From Pilaira anomala (taxonomy: Eukaryota; Mucoromycota; Mucoromycetes; Mucorales; Mucoraceae), in the NCBI GenBank assembly GCA_025716855.1, contig JAIXMQ010000047.1, positions 62,001-126,000 of the forward strand: 64,000 bases of DNA, given 5' to 3'. Positions 34,329 through 49,196 of the stretch are shown here, piece by piece; positions within the stretch are counted from its first letter, which is position 1; each line of letters starts with the position of its first letter. Under the pieces are notes generated by a model. The model was not told the origin of the DNA. It worked only from the letters and a program-made list of their open reading frames with translations, and did not search any database. The translations under genes were made by a program, and so were the position numbers.

Positions 34329-34555
34329 TAAGAAAAACGATAAGGCAGGAAAGAGAAGGAAATCAGAATTGAACATATAAAAAGATCTGAACCTTAAAGT
34401 ACAAATTAGGTAATGTGACTGGATCATCTACATTCTTTTTTAAAGTTGCGCCTTTTTCAAATGTGAATGTATGTAATAGGACGGATCATCAGATCAATTT
34501 TATTATTGTTAAAAAAAATTGTTATATATATATATATATATATTTAAATATTTTA

Positions 34556-35701
34556 TTAATCAAACACAACACCAAGAACAGCCGCTACTATAGCTAAAAC
34601 TAAGCTGGTAGCAAGAATATGAAACGTCATTTGCTAAAAATGGACAAATATGATTTTTAGCATTTGAATATTCTGATTACCGAGAAAACAAAAACAATAT
34701 CAAAACACTTACTTTGTTATATTTAATGACCTCCTTATCCATAATTTTTGATAAGTCTTTACATGGCTTTGTATTACATTCCAAGTCTTGAGTTTGAACA
34801 CGATTGGTTCTACTGGGTTTGCTACCAGGTTGTTGTGCGGGGTCAACTAAATGAGACATATATATAGGCACCTGTCTTAAATTAGAGCAACTTCTCATCA
34901 TACAAAAACCAGAACGACCGGCAAGGAATCCTGAAACCATAAAAAAAATGAGAAAGAATAGAGCTAATCGACTCCACTGGGACATATTCAAGGTGATTGA
35001 ATTGAATAAGAACATGGCTGTTACCAACAAACTAACGGCAGCAATTGTATATTGGTATACGATAAAACTATATTGAATATTTTGAAGAGCCAAATGAATA
35101 AATTGCTTCAAACTCTTTTCTTCCATAAATTTATAAACGTAAGCATATGCCTCTTCAAATACGTCGGGATGTGTTGTTCCGTTAGAGCAGTAAGTAGTAT
35201 AACTGATAATGTTAGAAGGTAAATTCAATGCCTTTAAAGATTCACTGTTAAAATAGGTTTTGATCGTAGCCTCTATTTCGTCCCTGAAAGGTTGATTCAA
35301 GTTAGCATAGTTCTTTTCATTTGGTACTTTACAGAAGTCAGGGTCAAGAGTTTCCGTAGGTGGAGGAGCCAAGCTTTTTTTGACCTCTGGTAAGTCATTG
35401 AAACGGGTTTTATAACTTTGCAACCAGTAATGAAACTCCAAGTTTTCGGCTGAATGTTCCTTTTTCAAAAGATAGTAACGGAAATCAAGCAAAGAAATGG
35501 GCTGTTGGGTAACACCATTTAATACATGTTCTAAATAAATAAATAAATATTCATGTATTCTAACATAAATACACAGACACAAAAAGACAAGTTACCTAAT
35601 TTAACTCCTTTTATTTCAGATTTCCATCCTCTAAACCATCTCTTTAAAGTTTTAGGATAGTCACTAAAATAGCCATAGCTTTCATTGGGCGGGGTAGTCA
35701 T
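34556..35701 (-). CDS. RGS-domain membrane protein, Rax1-like
   Basis: Three exons (35596-35701, 34713-35530, 34556-34633) encode 333 residues in frame. An RGS-like domain starts with LEHVLNGVTQQPISLLDFRY and includes LEFHYWLQSYKTRF and later VFEEAYAYVYKFMEEKSLKQF. It is followed by hydrophobic segments near residues 210-250 and a last one encoded by the terminal exon (TSLVLAIVAAVLGVVF). This plan, an RGS domain then C-terminal membrane helices, is that of fungal Rax1, which helps choose the bud or polarity site with Rax2. Whether it acts on G-alpha is not known. The gene is 227 bp upstream of the FLVCR-type gene on the same strand. Confidence 0.75.
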
Positions 35702-36126
35702 AATTCTAAATTAAATAAATAATATCCCAAGTAAAAAAAAAACAAAAAACAAAAAAATTGAGAGAGAAAGAAAAAAAATATATTTAATTCAAATGTTGTC
35801 TCTATATACTCCAAACGATTACCTACTATTCTGCTGAATTTTAAGAGTCCTGTAGAGGAAAATAAAATTTACAAAATAGATGTACATAATTAAGGTGTAC
35901 TTGCATATGTAATTGGATCGATCTTATTCTTCTTATTACTACTAATATGCCTTTATTAAGTAATGTATATGGTTAGAGCTCTTTATGAACGCAAAACTGG
36001 AGAACTCTTTTGACAGTCGACACTCCGCTGAGAGAGAGAGAGAAACCAAAATGAAGATTGGTGTTACTATTTCACCCTTTTTTGTATGTTTTAAATATAC
36101 CTCTTTTTTATTGTCGTCGTCGTTCA
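35702..36126. other. Divergent intergenic region
   Basis: About 425 bp upstream of the Rax1-like start, ending at a small plus-strand frame. It includes A-rich tracts (35735-35780) and a (GA)n stretch near 36031. No gene recognised. Confidence 0.45.
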
Positions 36127-36252
36127 ATGGACCCTCATCTTGTACTGTATTATGGCACCATTGTCTTTTTCATTTACATTCTTACTAAATTACAACGATT
36201 GTTTCGTGCGCGTAAGAGATTAACAAGAAACTTACGATCTCAACTGCAATAA
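36127..36252 (+). CDS. Possible 41-residue single-pass membrane microprotein
   Basis: The frame begins MDPHLVLYYGTIVFFIYILT and ends in a strongly basic tail (RLFRARKRLTRNLR). This is one transmembrane helix followed by positive charge, the usual look of a small membrane protein with a cytosolic tail. It stops 151 bp before the DDAH start codon. There is no homology I recognise, and a chance open frame is quite possible; the amphipathic layout is the only support. Confidence 0.35.
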   Translation: MDPHLVLYYGTIVFFIYILTKLQRLFRARKRLTRNLRSQLQ

Positions 36253-36403
36253 CCGCAAGAAAATAATAAGATTCTGGTTATACTATTAGTCACTTTGTGT
36301 AATATCCTGATGTTCCCTTGTTATAAAAAGAATATTCTCTTGTGAATATTGTACAAACTTGCTCTTCTTTCCACCCCTTTTTTTGATATTTTAACAATAA
36401 AAT

Positions 36404-37406
<1,003 letters not shown>

Positions 37407-38150
37407 AAACAGACTATACATATATAGATAACAATTGTTCTCTTTTTTTGTATATCTTTTAATAAAAATATATAAACATGCGTGATTACTCTATTTTTTT
37501 ATAACTCTTTTTGGTAAACTTGACAAGACAGCTGCTGCTATTTGGACAAGTGATATTTAAGAATAAATTGTGAGGAATGAGACTAACTATTGACTAAGCC
37601 ATGAATGATGGCACATATATCCTTTTTTCTCTTTGTTATGACAAATGAATATTGTTGCCAGTAAAAAAAAAGAAAAAAAAAAGAAAGAAAAACAAGCTTT
37701 TTAATAAAGGAACAATGGCCATACTTACTTTTCAAGTGTTATTGAGATCCTACTGTATTACAATTGGACGTAGTATATTTTCTTAAAAAGTCCAAATTGT
37801 GGAAAAAAAAATAAAGGCGCACAATACACGCGTATACAAATACACAAAAAAAAAAAAAAAAAAAAAAAAAGTACACACGTACAAGTACAACAAAACAAAA
37901 CGGATTACACAAAACTGATTTTAATAACTTGATCACTCATAAAGGAGCATCGGAAAAAACAAATAGGTTTCTATTTTTCATTTTCTTATTATTATTACAG
38001 AAGAAAAGAAAAAAAAAAGGGGGGGGGGGGCTCAAGATACACAAGAAGCCGAAGAAAAATAACAAAAGGGGAAATTTATTCATAAGACAAAAAAAAAAAA
38101 AAAAAAGGCGCTCTATTTTGCTTGTCAATGCAAAGATAGATATATTTATA

Positions 38151-38197
<47 letters not shown>

Positions 38198-38315
38198 TCT
38201 AAAAGGGATGAAAAAAAAATTAAAAAAAAAAAATAGATTTTTCTTCTCTTTCTTCTTTCTTCTTTTATTTTTGAATACATATTAAAAAATATAAATAAAA
38301 ACATAAAGCTATATT
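37407..38315. other. Intergenic region rich in homopolymers
   Basis: About 900 bp with A runs at 37845-37870, 38088-38106 and 38155-38195, and a (G)10 run at 38021-38030. Lys-rich or Phe-rich open frames here follow from these runs and are not genes. It should carry the DDAH 3' region and the OXR1 promoter. Confidence 0.6.
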
Positions 38316-39893
38316 ATGAAGAGGTTTTCAACTGCTTCTACACCTAAACATCATCATAGTCACCATCATTCCTTCTCCTGCACAAGTGATACTAATTCAC
38401 CTATCACTGACCGATTACTTCCACTTCATCGGTCAGTGACTGATGATAAATCATATAATAACAACAATTCAGGCTCTCCAATAACAAGATTTGTTTGTAA
38501 ATTATTAGGTATAAATGTCAATAGTTAAGAATGAAAAGTGTACTAATATAGACATAAATATATAAAAAAAAAAAAAAAAAAAAAAAAAATAGGTTTGGCC
38601 GGACCATCAGCAAGACCTCGTTTATGGCATAAATCAAGATCTACGACATCAATCACCAAAAGTTCTGTAATATCTTCATATCAACCACACAGTGCATCTG
38701 CAATTAGCTCAACAGAGACTGCTACTACTGTTACTGTTAGAAAACCAACCACGATCAAAATTGTTACACCCACTTCACCATGTACTTTATCAACCAAAGT
38801 TATGGAGTGGGATAGAGACAGTTTACCTGATAGTACTCAATATTTAAATCATTTAGATGATGATAATAGTTCTGTTTCTTCTAATAGTTCAAATAACAGT
38901 AGTATTGCTTCTACTATAAATAGTTCAATTTCTTCTTCTGCAAACAATTCAGCAGCTGTTGATGCATTAGTAATTGCTAGTTTAATACCATCTAAAGTAA
39001 AAACGACAAACTTGGAATTTGATAATATGCCTTCAATAATCTTACAAAACCGTAAACCAGATACAGAAGTTGTGATGACAGAAGAAATCGCGGAACTGGT
39101 AAATAAAAACAAAACGTATACATATAATATAAATATAAAATAGGAGGTGGTTTAAACAATTAATACTATTAGGTACGTCCTTATATCCCAAGACGTTATC
39201 GTATTTCACAAAAGTGGAATTTGTTATATAGTCTAGACCAACATGGTATTAGTTTAGCTAGCTTATATTCTCTCACAAGAGAGTATAATGGTCCATGTAT
39301 CATGATAATTAAAGATGCAGATAAACAGGTAATAATGACATGATGATTTTCTTTAAATTCCCACGAATTTTCAAGGGAACTGACAACAACAACAACAACA
39401 ACTATCTCTATTAGATTTTTGGTTCTTATCTTAGTAACACTTTAAGCTCTCAAAGTCATTATTATGGAACAGGTGAATGGTAAGTAGTATATATTACATT
39501 TTCTTCTTTTTTTTTTTTAACTGAAAAAAAAAAAAACCATGTATATGCATATAGCTTCTTATGGAAATTATCTTCTGCTTCACAAAAAGATGTACCAAAA
39601 ATAAAGACCTTTCCTTGGACCGGAAAGAATGACTACATGATTCTGTCAGATTCCGATTTTATTGCTATTGGCGGAGGGTAATGATAAATAATTATATCCT
39701 GTTTATTCTAATGGACAAATTTACTAAATATATTCTTTGCTCTTATTATAGTAATGGCACGTTTGGCTTATGGTTAAATTCTGAACTTGAAAAAGGTTAT
39801 AGTAATGCTTGTCCGACTTTTGACAATGAATGTTTATCAACTAAACCTGATTTTGAGTGTATGGAAATGGAGATTTGGGGCTTCTCTACATAA
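38316..39893 (+). CDS. OXR1: TLDc-domain protein, OXR1-like
   Basis: Six exons (38316-38508, 38593-39098, 39173-39328, 39415-39479, 39555-39677, 39752-39893) encode 394 residues in frame. The first 220 residues are Ser/Thr/Asn-rich and likely disordered, with a His-rich patch near the start. The TLDc domain fills the C-terminal 165 residues: RRYRISQKWNLLYSLDQHGI, SLASLYSLTREYNGPCIMII, YYGTGECFLWKL, NDYMILSDSDFIAIGGGNG and the terminal EMEIWGF. Yeast Oxr1 and animal OXR1/NCOA7 protect against oxidative stress, and yeast Oxr1 promotes V-ATPase disassembly. The gene is convergent with RAV1, whose product promotes V-ATPase assembly. Start is the first in-frame ATG after a long A-rich leader. Confidence 0.9.
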
Positions 39894-40216
39894 TAATCTT
39901 ACATCCATTGTAAATATTCTCTATTCTTTTCTTTTTTTTTTTTTTTTTCCCTCCCACTCACACCAAAAATATTTATCAAATACCCCTCTTCTCTTCATTT
40001 TTCTTTCACTTTATAATTATCTCATGATTTTACACACACACTCAGAAGAACTTATACATATTATAAAATCTATTCCTTTTATACATATACTCGCATGTAT
40101 GTGCTTGCAACCCACTCTATTCCTATTAAAAAAAAAATTCTTTTTTATTTTATAAAAATTACTTGTAAGGGATAAAGTTTTTTAGTAGTTTTTATTTTCT
40201 CCTTGCAGTGGAATTT
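39894..40216. other. Convergent intergenic region
   Basis: About 320 bp between the OXR1 and RAV1 stop codons; pyrimidine-rich on the plus strand. It must contain both 3' ends. No gene seen. Confidence 0.5.
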
Positions 40217-43200
40217 TTAGAAGTTTACATTACGGTTGCATTTAATAATACCATTGGGTCCAGATGTATAAATATTACCATCACTCATGACTTGGATTTG
40301 AGTCACACCAAACGCTTTTAGCTATTTTAAAAATGTCAACATGAATATATCTTTTTTTTTTTTTAAATACATATATAAAAAAAAAAAAAAACTTACTGGA
40401 ATTCGGTTAAATGACGGCGCAAGGAATCGATTTCTTGGTTGAATATCAAACGATTGTCGAAGTTTATAAGTACTTACATCCCAAATCTAAAAAAAAAAAA
40501 AAAAAAGTAAATAACCATAATAAAATTATGGGTTAAAATCCTTACTTTTAATTCACCATCAATTGAACCTGTAATAAGTGCTTTATTTTCTGGATCAATA
40601 GCTATAGATCTAATTCTGGATTGATGAGCTGTAAATGTGTGCATTGTCGTACGCTGTCTTATATCAGAAACAACTAATAATACGTTCTTCCTTAGTTTAA
40701 ATTGAAGTTATCAAATGAATTTCATCTTACCAATCTCTCCCTTCTTTCCTCCTGAGAACAACAATTGACTATTGGGCTCATACGTAATGGCGTATGCGCC
40801 TCCGTCGTGACCAGGTAAAGCTATTTCGAATTAAGTACATTGTTTGTTTACAACAAAAAAAAAAAAGTATCTTTACTTACAACAAATCATTGCTTTCGAT
40901 GGCGGTAATAAAGTATCCCATAAGCTAAGATGATCACGTCTAATTATAATACTATTTAAGTTTTTTATCCATAAAAAGAATTCGTATTTTTTTTTTTACA
41001 CTTACTTTCTACTCATTGTCGTTGATGTACCTACGGTTGCAATTAAACTACTTGAGTTGACAAATGTAAAATCTCTTGTTGCTTTTGAATGACAATTCAT
41101 GGTCTAATAATAAACAAACAAAAAAAACGCATAAACAACTTTTTTTTTGGGGGGGGGGGGTAGCAAACATTACAGACGACTTACATAATATGGTTTATTT
41201 GAATGTGCATGTGCATCAAATCTCCACAAGCATAGGTTACCTGATGTATCACCCGCACCAAATTTTTGTCCAAAATGGTCAAAATGAATTCTATTTGATA
41301 AATAGAAAAAGTTGGAAAACAATCTAGATTAAAGTATAAGTAATTTTACCTAGTAGCATGTCCTTGACAGCCATAATAACTAGCGATTTCTCGTTCTTGA
41401 CCAAATTGCCATAATATAGCACTCGGACCTCCATTATTTACTTCGCAACCCGTAATATCTAATGTACAAAATGTTAAAAATTAATTATTATCTGAATTAA
41501 AATGATGCTTTACAGAAAGGATATTGAGGATGCGTTTCAGCACAAGTCGAAGAAATATTTCTTCTTAATACAATCTATTTTTACACCTACAGTTATTAAA
41601 CAAAATACAAATTTATAAAAAAAAAAAAAAAAAATATGTTTGTTGTCACTTTACCATCTTTTCTCGTTCGGTATTATCAATAGCTGATGGACTAGCATTT
41701 GTAGGTGTTCTAGCATAATCAGAACCTTTTGTTAAAGATCTTCTTAAAGTATCATGAAGATGTTCTAGGTTCAAATTGGCTTGTGGTACTTTTTGTACAT
41801 GTTCGTCAAATGTTCTACTACCGGCTGGAGATACAAGTGGGGAAGATGTACCCGAAACGCGCGATGATGCAGTAGGTGGTAACTTTTTACGAGTCTGTAC
41901 TTGTTTTACTGCCGTGCTTGTATGAATTGAATCATGATCATCCATGGTTGTATCTGAATCGTCATCGTCTGTATCAAGATATCCATCTGAATGATGATGA
42001 TGATGATGATGATCGTGATGGTATCCTGTTGATGAAGCAGATCTAGATCTAAATAAAGGCTATGTATTTATATATACATATAAGTCTCTTTAAAGGATAA
42101 GAAATATTTAAAGACTTGAAACTTACTGCACCGAAATTGCCTCCTTTGGATAAATCAACTTCTTGTATTTCAGATTTTAAACATATGGCTATCGAGTCAC
42201 GAGAAGTCTATATTTATATGCATGAGTTCATGTACATCTATTTTCTACAACAATTTTACCGAATTTAAACTGAATGCATAAGCTGTGCTTGTAGAGTGAT
42301 ATACACTTCGGAACTGGTTATGCTGGTCATCTTCCAAGACATTTACTGAAGGAGCCTTTACATATAAATTAGTAAAACCATCTTATTGTATGTTAAAATA
42401 TATATATCTACCTTTGGATTAGCGGAAAGTTTAACAAATGGTAAAAGTCTTTCAGGTGGTGAAAGACTTTTAAGTGATCTCCAATACTTTTTCTGTCTCA
42501 ATGTTCGGAATTGTTTAGAAATTGTATCTACCCAAGCAAAAAAATAAAAAAAAAAGTAAGCAGAAGAAAATGGGTTGAAATAAGAACATATTACTTACGA
42601 CGTGTCAAATCGTTATCCAATTGTTTTTTTATCGTCTCATTTAAACTATGAGCTCTATATGCAACTGGGTCCAATAATGTAGTCCAAATAAAATCTGTCA
42701 ATTCTTCTAATAAACATATAAAAAAAAAGTGAGTACAAGAAGAGAATGATTCTAAAACGAAATTTTTGTTTACCACATAGGTTGCCATGTTTTCCTTGAC
42801 ATTGCATTGCATACTCAATAGCAGATAAGACATAGTTTAAAGAAGCCACTTCCAAGATATTTACTCCACCGGATTTATCTTGTGCATCCAATAAAGGTCT
42901 ATATACTTCTTCATTCATATCAAAACCAAATAAACTGCCATCCGAGAAACTTTCAAAATCATCTGTAGACATTTCAATCTAATAATAAACTTAGTTAATT
43001 TCTATGCATATACATATCTTTTTTTTTTTTTTTTTTTTTTTACCATCTTGGTTTCGTTTTTCAAAACTAGATTTAAACACTGATTAATAGCATTATCACT
43101 TCCATTTGAACCTAAAGCCTCTAAAAAGGACTTGAAATGATACAACAAAGGCCAGGAACTTTCATAATGACGTTCCTTTAAAGTAATTAGAATCAAGCTA

Positions 43201-45003
43201 AGATAAGTTGTGAGCGCAATTTGTCTTGAAGTTAATGCAGCTGTTTCCGGATTACAATATTTTCTGCGCAATTCATTCCAAATAGGGAATGTCTTTATAA
43301 CATGTCTATTTTTAAAAAAAATTTTTTTAGAAATAAAACATATTTTCCAGAACTTATAACTTACTCGGTCCAGTTTTCAACAAATATCAAGGTAGAATAA
43401 TCTAATTCTTGTGGCATTAATGCAACTTCATTTACTTCAAAACACCCAACTTTGAATGCGCGCAAGAATTGATGCACATCAAAATCTTTTGGCACGCTTT
43501 CATTCAAAATGTACAGGTATAATGGGAACACATCGGTTTCAATACTTTTTTCCATCAAGAGTCTTGAAAACACGTAAGGAGATACTTTGACTGACTCCCC
43601 TAAATCAAGTAAAGTTTGTCGGTTTCGTACAAAATGTGCTCGGTAATGCGCTTCGTGAACATGATCGGGTGTATCCAATCCATTGTAAAGTGCAGACGCT
43701 GCATGAAAGAATGTTTGTAACATACGAATCACAAGAAGTGCTTTGTATCCATCTAATCCATCATATACTCTTTCTGATAGACTAATTTCATCCTCTTCTT
43801 CTTCTGCTTCTGTCTCTTCTTCTCTATTCGAACCTTTTTTACTTGAACTAAACAAGTCATCATCATCATCATCAAATAATCCACCTGAAGACTTCTTGGG
43901 TGCAAATAAGTCATTATTATCATCATCATCATCGAATAATCCACCCGATGATTTCTTGGGCGCAAATAAATCATCATCAGCAAACAAATCCGTCGCATAC
44001 GATGTCTTTTTAGAAGGCGCAAATAAATCATTGTCATCATCTGCAAATAAATCTGAAGCCTTTGAAGTCTCTTTTTCTGCAAACAAATCTTCTGCCCTTT
44101 CCAACTTTTTCTCTACTTGTATTGGGTTATCAGACGGTGGTTTCATATAGTACTTTGTCAAGATATACAATGCCAACAAAGGTAAACCCAATCGTTCATA
44201 AGAACGTGAAACAAGTAATGAGAATCGATACTCTATATCATAGGCCACAAGTGTAGTTTGTTCTTGATGTAATTTCTTTTTCAAGTAATGATACAAGATA
44301 AAGGCATTTGGATCACGTACAATTTCAGCTGAATCACTTTTTGTCGTATCAATATTTTTATCGCTGAATTGTATTAATGGTACAACAATCGCACGTATAG
44401 ACTCCTTATGCTTGTTTAATAACCAAAATGACAAGCTGACTAACCATCGATCATCTGTTTCAATTGCCATAGGAATAATATTGTTTTCCAAAATCTCTTT
44501 TAAAAGTGGACTATCATCTCCATCGTATACTCTACAGATAGCAATAGCTAATTGATAATCCTTTATGTTTTTCAAAATCACATTGACTGCATCTTTTAAT
44601 TTATCTGCTAATAAAAAGAAGGCTGCCGCATACTCTAAATAAAAAAAAAGAGAAAAAATTAAAATGAGTGGTTGATAGGAATACAACAGCAGAAAGAGGG
44701 AGATAAGATTTCTTACCGAATCTTTGTCGACCAAGTAATGCAAATGCATTTTTGGACGCAGCTCTTTGCCAACGAGGATCAGTAAAATCATTTGCTAAAA
44801 ACTTTTTCATAATCGCTTGTTCTTTATGTCCTGTAGCAGTTTTCCATAATCCTTGTAATAAATTCTTTTTACGTAAAGCTAAATAAAACAAAGTACATTC
44901 TGTAGGATCACGATCATTCTTTTTAGATAAATAAATATTTCTTGCAATATTAGACATTTGATCTCTCTATTTTAACAAGGTTAGAAAAAATACAAGAATA
45001 CTT

Positions 45004-45040
<37 letters not shown>

Positions 45041-46203
45041 TTTTACTTTACCACGACATCAATTTTCTGAAGCCATAAGAATATACCCAATGATCTAGCA
45101 TCTTCCCAAACAAATCTAGATCCACATAATCGAACACATCTTTCCAACAATAAATCTTGTGATTGACTATGTAAAGCCCAAATAAAATCTCGAGATTGTA
45201 AGTCAGGTTGTCTTTGTTCTTCTGGTAATACTTTGTTTAAGTGAAAATGGTTTTCTAATAAAGCTGTAAACCGTGCTCCGTTTTCGTCTAATGATTCTCC
45301 TTGATTCGTAATCTAGTGTTTTTTTTTTTTTTTTTTTTTTTTATAAATATCCTTGTATATCTTTAAATTTTTTCCCTCTCTCTTCTTTTTTTACCTCGAC
45401 AATTGTATCTACCATGGCAATTAAATGAATACGTTCATTTTCGTTTAAACCAGGTAATATTTTCCTTTTCAAACTATGCGCAAGATTTTTCGCTTCGTTC
45501 ACTGTGAGATGTCGAATCACATCATCGTCTTCATCAAATTCATCAGTCGCTTGTCTATTTTTTTTTTTAAAAAAAAAAAGTTAATTGAAAATAATCGAGT
45601 TTTTTTTTTTGTTTATGTGATTTTACATGTCTGACTCTGAATCATCATCGTCGAACAATACATTGTACTGTTGTTTACCACTTCCTTTTGATGATTTCTC
45701 CTAACCATCACATTAGACACTTTAAATATATCACTTTTATATTCATTTCACTTACATTTTGAAGTTTCAACATTTTCGAAAAAGAGAGTGGCGGGAACTC
45801 ATTAATGATATTATCATCATCATCCACAAATTGTTTAAAAAAGTTATTCAGTGAAATCAAAGCACAGTGAACAAGATTCATTTTACCCCACATCACATAA
45901 TTAATGATATGATCCGGGTGATAAAATGGTAAAGGTCCATTCATTTCAAACGAAATATCAAATATACTTGACATGGGCTCAATCTTTGCGTTTTCTGGTG
46001 AATGAATTTCTACATGTCAAAAAAAAATAAGTATTATTAAAAATTATATATATATATATATATATAACTTCAATAACTTTACACTTACGTTTGGCTACAC
46101 TGTCTTCTTCTGTTAACCACTTGAGATAACATCTTAACTGATTACCTGCTGCAACTGTTAATACACCACAATCAACCCATGCTAACGCAGTAATATCTTC
46201 TGG

Positions 46204-46242
<39 letters not shown>

Positions 46243-49196
46243 TAATACTTAATAAACGTTATCTCCCACATGTATACATGAAAAAAAACACGACTTACGT
46301 ATCCACTTTAAATTCAGTATAACATATCCACCCTTCATCCTCATCTCGAACATTTTTCGCTCTCTTTTGACCAAATATACCTACATGGTTAGGAAACGCC
46401 ACAGCCAAAATAAACTGAGCGTCGGAAGTAACATTCCAAGCCATATCACAAACAGGTTCATCAAACTTGAATATTTTGACACACACAGGCGCTACATTCG
46501 ATCTCATCTCCATCCAAATCGACATAGTCTTTTTATCCTCTCCCGAAACAATGGAAAGTAAGCTAGGTGAACAACGTACTTGTTGTACAGGTCCATTTAA
46601 ACAAGATATATCCAATGTACATATCGGCTCCCATTTCACTGTTTCCTCTTCTGTATTTACACTATAGTATATCACGTCTGTACCTACAGCTACCGTCATT
46701 ACAAGTTTGTCTTGAAGTGATAATCGATGGAATAAACGTGAGGCTGTATTAGTAGCCCATTGACTTGCACAAACCGCTATACAGGATTCCGATGTAGCCC
46801 ACTCTGACATCTCTTGTGTACCTCGATACTGAATATCTAATCCATGCCCGTTGGGTTTAAGATACCATGTACTAATCGAGTTTTTCGATAGACCCACAAG
46901 TAAATATGATTTTTCGCTCGTCATGGGATCTTCCATATTATAAACGTGTAATGATGCCAGATCAAGTGATTTACTTTGCAAACATGGTTTACTGTGATGT
47001 AAATGACAATCTTGAATATTATCGAATTCGTAAATCTTGATTTGTTCTCCATCATATACCGCCAAAAATTTATCTAGGTTGAAAAAACTCTTTAAGGACT
47101 TTTTTTATTTTTTATTTTTTTTTTACCTTATATTTTATTTTATTACCTTTCTCAACAGGAACAGCTAATAAGTGTTTGGCGTTCACATGTAAAGAACAAT
47201 CCAATTGAAGTTGAGTTGTCATTTTACCACACGTCTATATTATATCAAAAAATCAATATTTGAACACACATTTATATATATATATATATATATATAATAG
47301 ATACCTCACGTAATTCGTATTTCCAAACATTAATTTGTCCATCAATACCAATTGTACAAAACCTGTTTTTCTGTGATTGATATAATGATGCAATCGCATG
47401 TTGATGACCAAGCCAAGTATATTTCAAATGCAATCGAGGTGTAAAAGGGGTTGTATCCAAAAAATCCACAATATTTAAGCTATAACATCTTAATTGACCG
47501 TGTGGATTTCTTGCGACTAATGATAATTCAATCGGTTTGATCGTAGCTAAAATAGATTATTTTCATGTTAACATACATATTTTTTTTTTTGACACAACAT
47601 TTTTTAAAAAATATATATTACTTTACATGAAGATTGAATATGACTATAATCATGCAAGATATGAGTTGGATTCAAAAAATAAATGACATCTAATGGATCA
47701 ACTGCTTTATCAACACGTAAAACCACAAACACTCGAGGAATACGACGAGGAAATGTATTTAAATGCTAAAAAAAAAAAAATAAAAAAAAAAAATACTTGG
47801 GTTTTAGTTCATCGCAACTTAATCTTTTTATTTGTTTAGTTTACCTGTACACCCCAGAATGTAAGTGATCCATCACTTTGAATACGAAATAATAAATCAG
47901 GTGTATCTTTAACACGTTCACGAATTCGTTCTAAGCGTTGATCAAATCTTTCGTGTTTTGAATGTGATTTAAACTGAGCATGAACTGCATTCGATAGTTC
48001 ATCTCGACCGATATAATGAATGGGTGAATAATCATCATCTTCTTCTTCTTTGTCGTCGTCGTCTTCTTCTTCTTTTTCTACCTCTTCTTCTCCCATGATA
48101 GATTCTGCTACATCATGACTTGCATGGTTTGTTTCTTCTGTAGGTTCACTCGTAACCAAAGATTGGTTTGAATCAATGACTGCACACATGTAAAGTATAT
48201 GCGATTGTTCCAAATCAATAGGACTCCAGAAACGACCAATACCATCGCGTGCCATTGTAAATAAAGTACAATCATTTGCTTGTGTACCTGATAACTTTCT
48301 CCAAACAAAATGTGTGACGTATTTTGGATGTGAAATAAATGTGAAACTATAATCCATCTCTTCTGGTTTTTCATACCAAATCGTGACTAATCGATCAAAC
48401 TGTTATCTTGTTCAGTATGTATATATATATATATATATGTTTATTTTTTTGTATCAGAAATTTTTTAAACTTTACCTTACCAACTGTAGCAAATTTATTC
48501 GAATTTGGCTCAAATTTAGCAAGTAAAATATCCGTAGCTGGTTTTTTAGTACAAATGATGTTCCAAGAAGTAGTATTCCATAATAAAATCTCTTTTCCCG
48601 CACTTAACAATAAATCTAAATATAGTTTAGCTTTATATATATATATCTTGTCATCCGAAACATGTATTTAAAAAAAAAAATAACTTTACTATTCACACTC
48701 CAATCCAAGCAAGTAATGACTTGTGTTGTATTTAATACTGTATCTAATTCCCATCGATGTTCATTTCCATCGCACGGCTTTAAAATACCTATTTGATTAT
48801 GATAGGCTAAAGCAATCTATGGAATATTTGTTATTATTATTTTTTTTTTAAGGTACGAGTTTTTTTTTTTCTGTTTCATCTATATATTTTTTTTTTTACT
48901 TGTCCAGTTCGATTATTTCCTGAAACTGCAGTGACAGGCTCTAAAATATCTTGAGGTTCAAATAAACTAGAAGCTGCAATAATTTGTACGAGATTATCTG
49001 GGTCTGCATAAATCACTACCTTGGATCCCGTTGCATAGACCTATGAATTTTTTTTTTTTTTTTAGAAACAACGACTCTAATTTTTTTTTTATTATTATTC
49101 CTGCTTTACAATGAATCGTTCATTCTTATAAATAAATGTATGAATTGCTTGTAAATGTGAATTCACTTGCCCGGGACAAATTTGTTCTAAAAACAT
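40217..49196 (-). CDS. RAV1: RAVE-complex subunit RAV1 / rabconnectin-3 alpha
   Basis: The span runs from MFLEQICPGQVNS (start 49196) to GVTQIQVMSDGNIYTSG and a stop at 40217-40219. It contains many exons (I estimate more than 20) split by short introns; I did not resolve all of them and give no residue count. The N-terminal half is WD40-like: a first propeller (VYATGSKVVIYADPDNLVQI onwards) and further blades up to about 46.3 kb. The Rav1p_C region follows, with FFLLADKLKDAVNVILKN, DYQLAIAICRVYDGDDSPLL and DDRWLVSLSFWLL. A second set of WD repeats at the end includes LPGHDGGAYAITYEPNSQLL. RAV1 with Skp1 and Rav2 helps reassemble V1 and Vo sectors of the V-ATPase after glucose starvation or neutral pH. 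An unusual acidic LF-motif array lies at about 43838-44100. Confidence 0.88.
43838..44100 (-). repeat. In-frame acidic LF-motif array within RAV1
   Basis: About 88 residues hold nine LF dipeptides in units such as DLFADDD, DLFAPKKSSGG and LFDDDDD. A unit of about 20 residues (about 60 bp) is repeated nearly identically: DLFAPKKSSGGLFDDDDD occurs twice with only a two-residue difference in the Asp run. The DNA is a tandem (ATC)n-rich repeat, so slippage can explain its growth. It sits between an Arg/Lys linker and an EEETEAEEEED run, in a loop of the Rav1 C-terminal domain. Confidence 0.85.

Noticed and set aside
37929..38285. 118-codon Lys-rich frame
   Set aside because: Produced by A and G homopolymers; no domain, no coding periodicity.
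43743..44150. 135-codon plus-strand frame rich in Ser
   Set aside because: It is the antisense of the acidic LF-motif array in RAV1; Asp codons read backwards give Ser, Ile or Asn.
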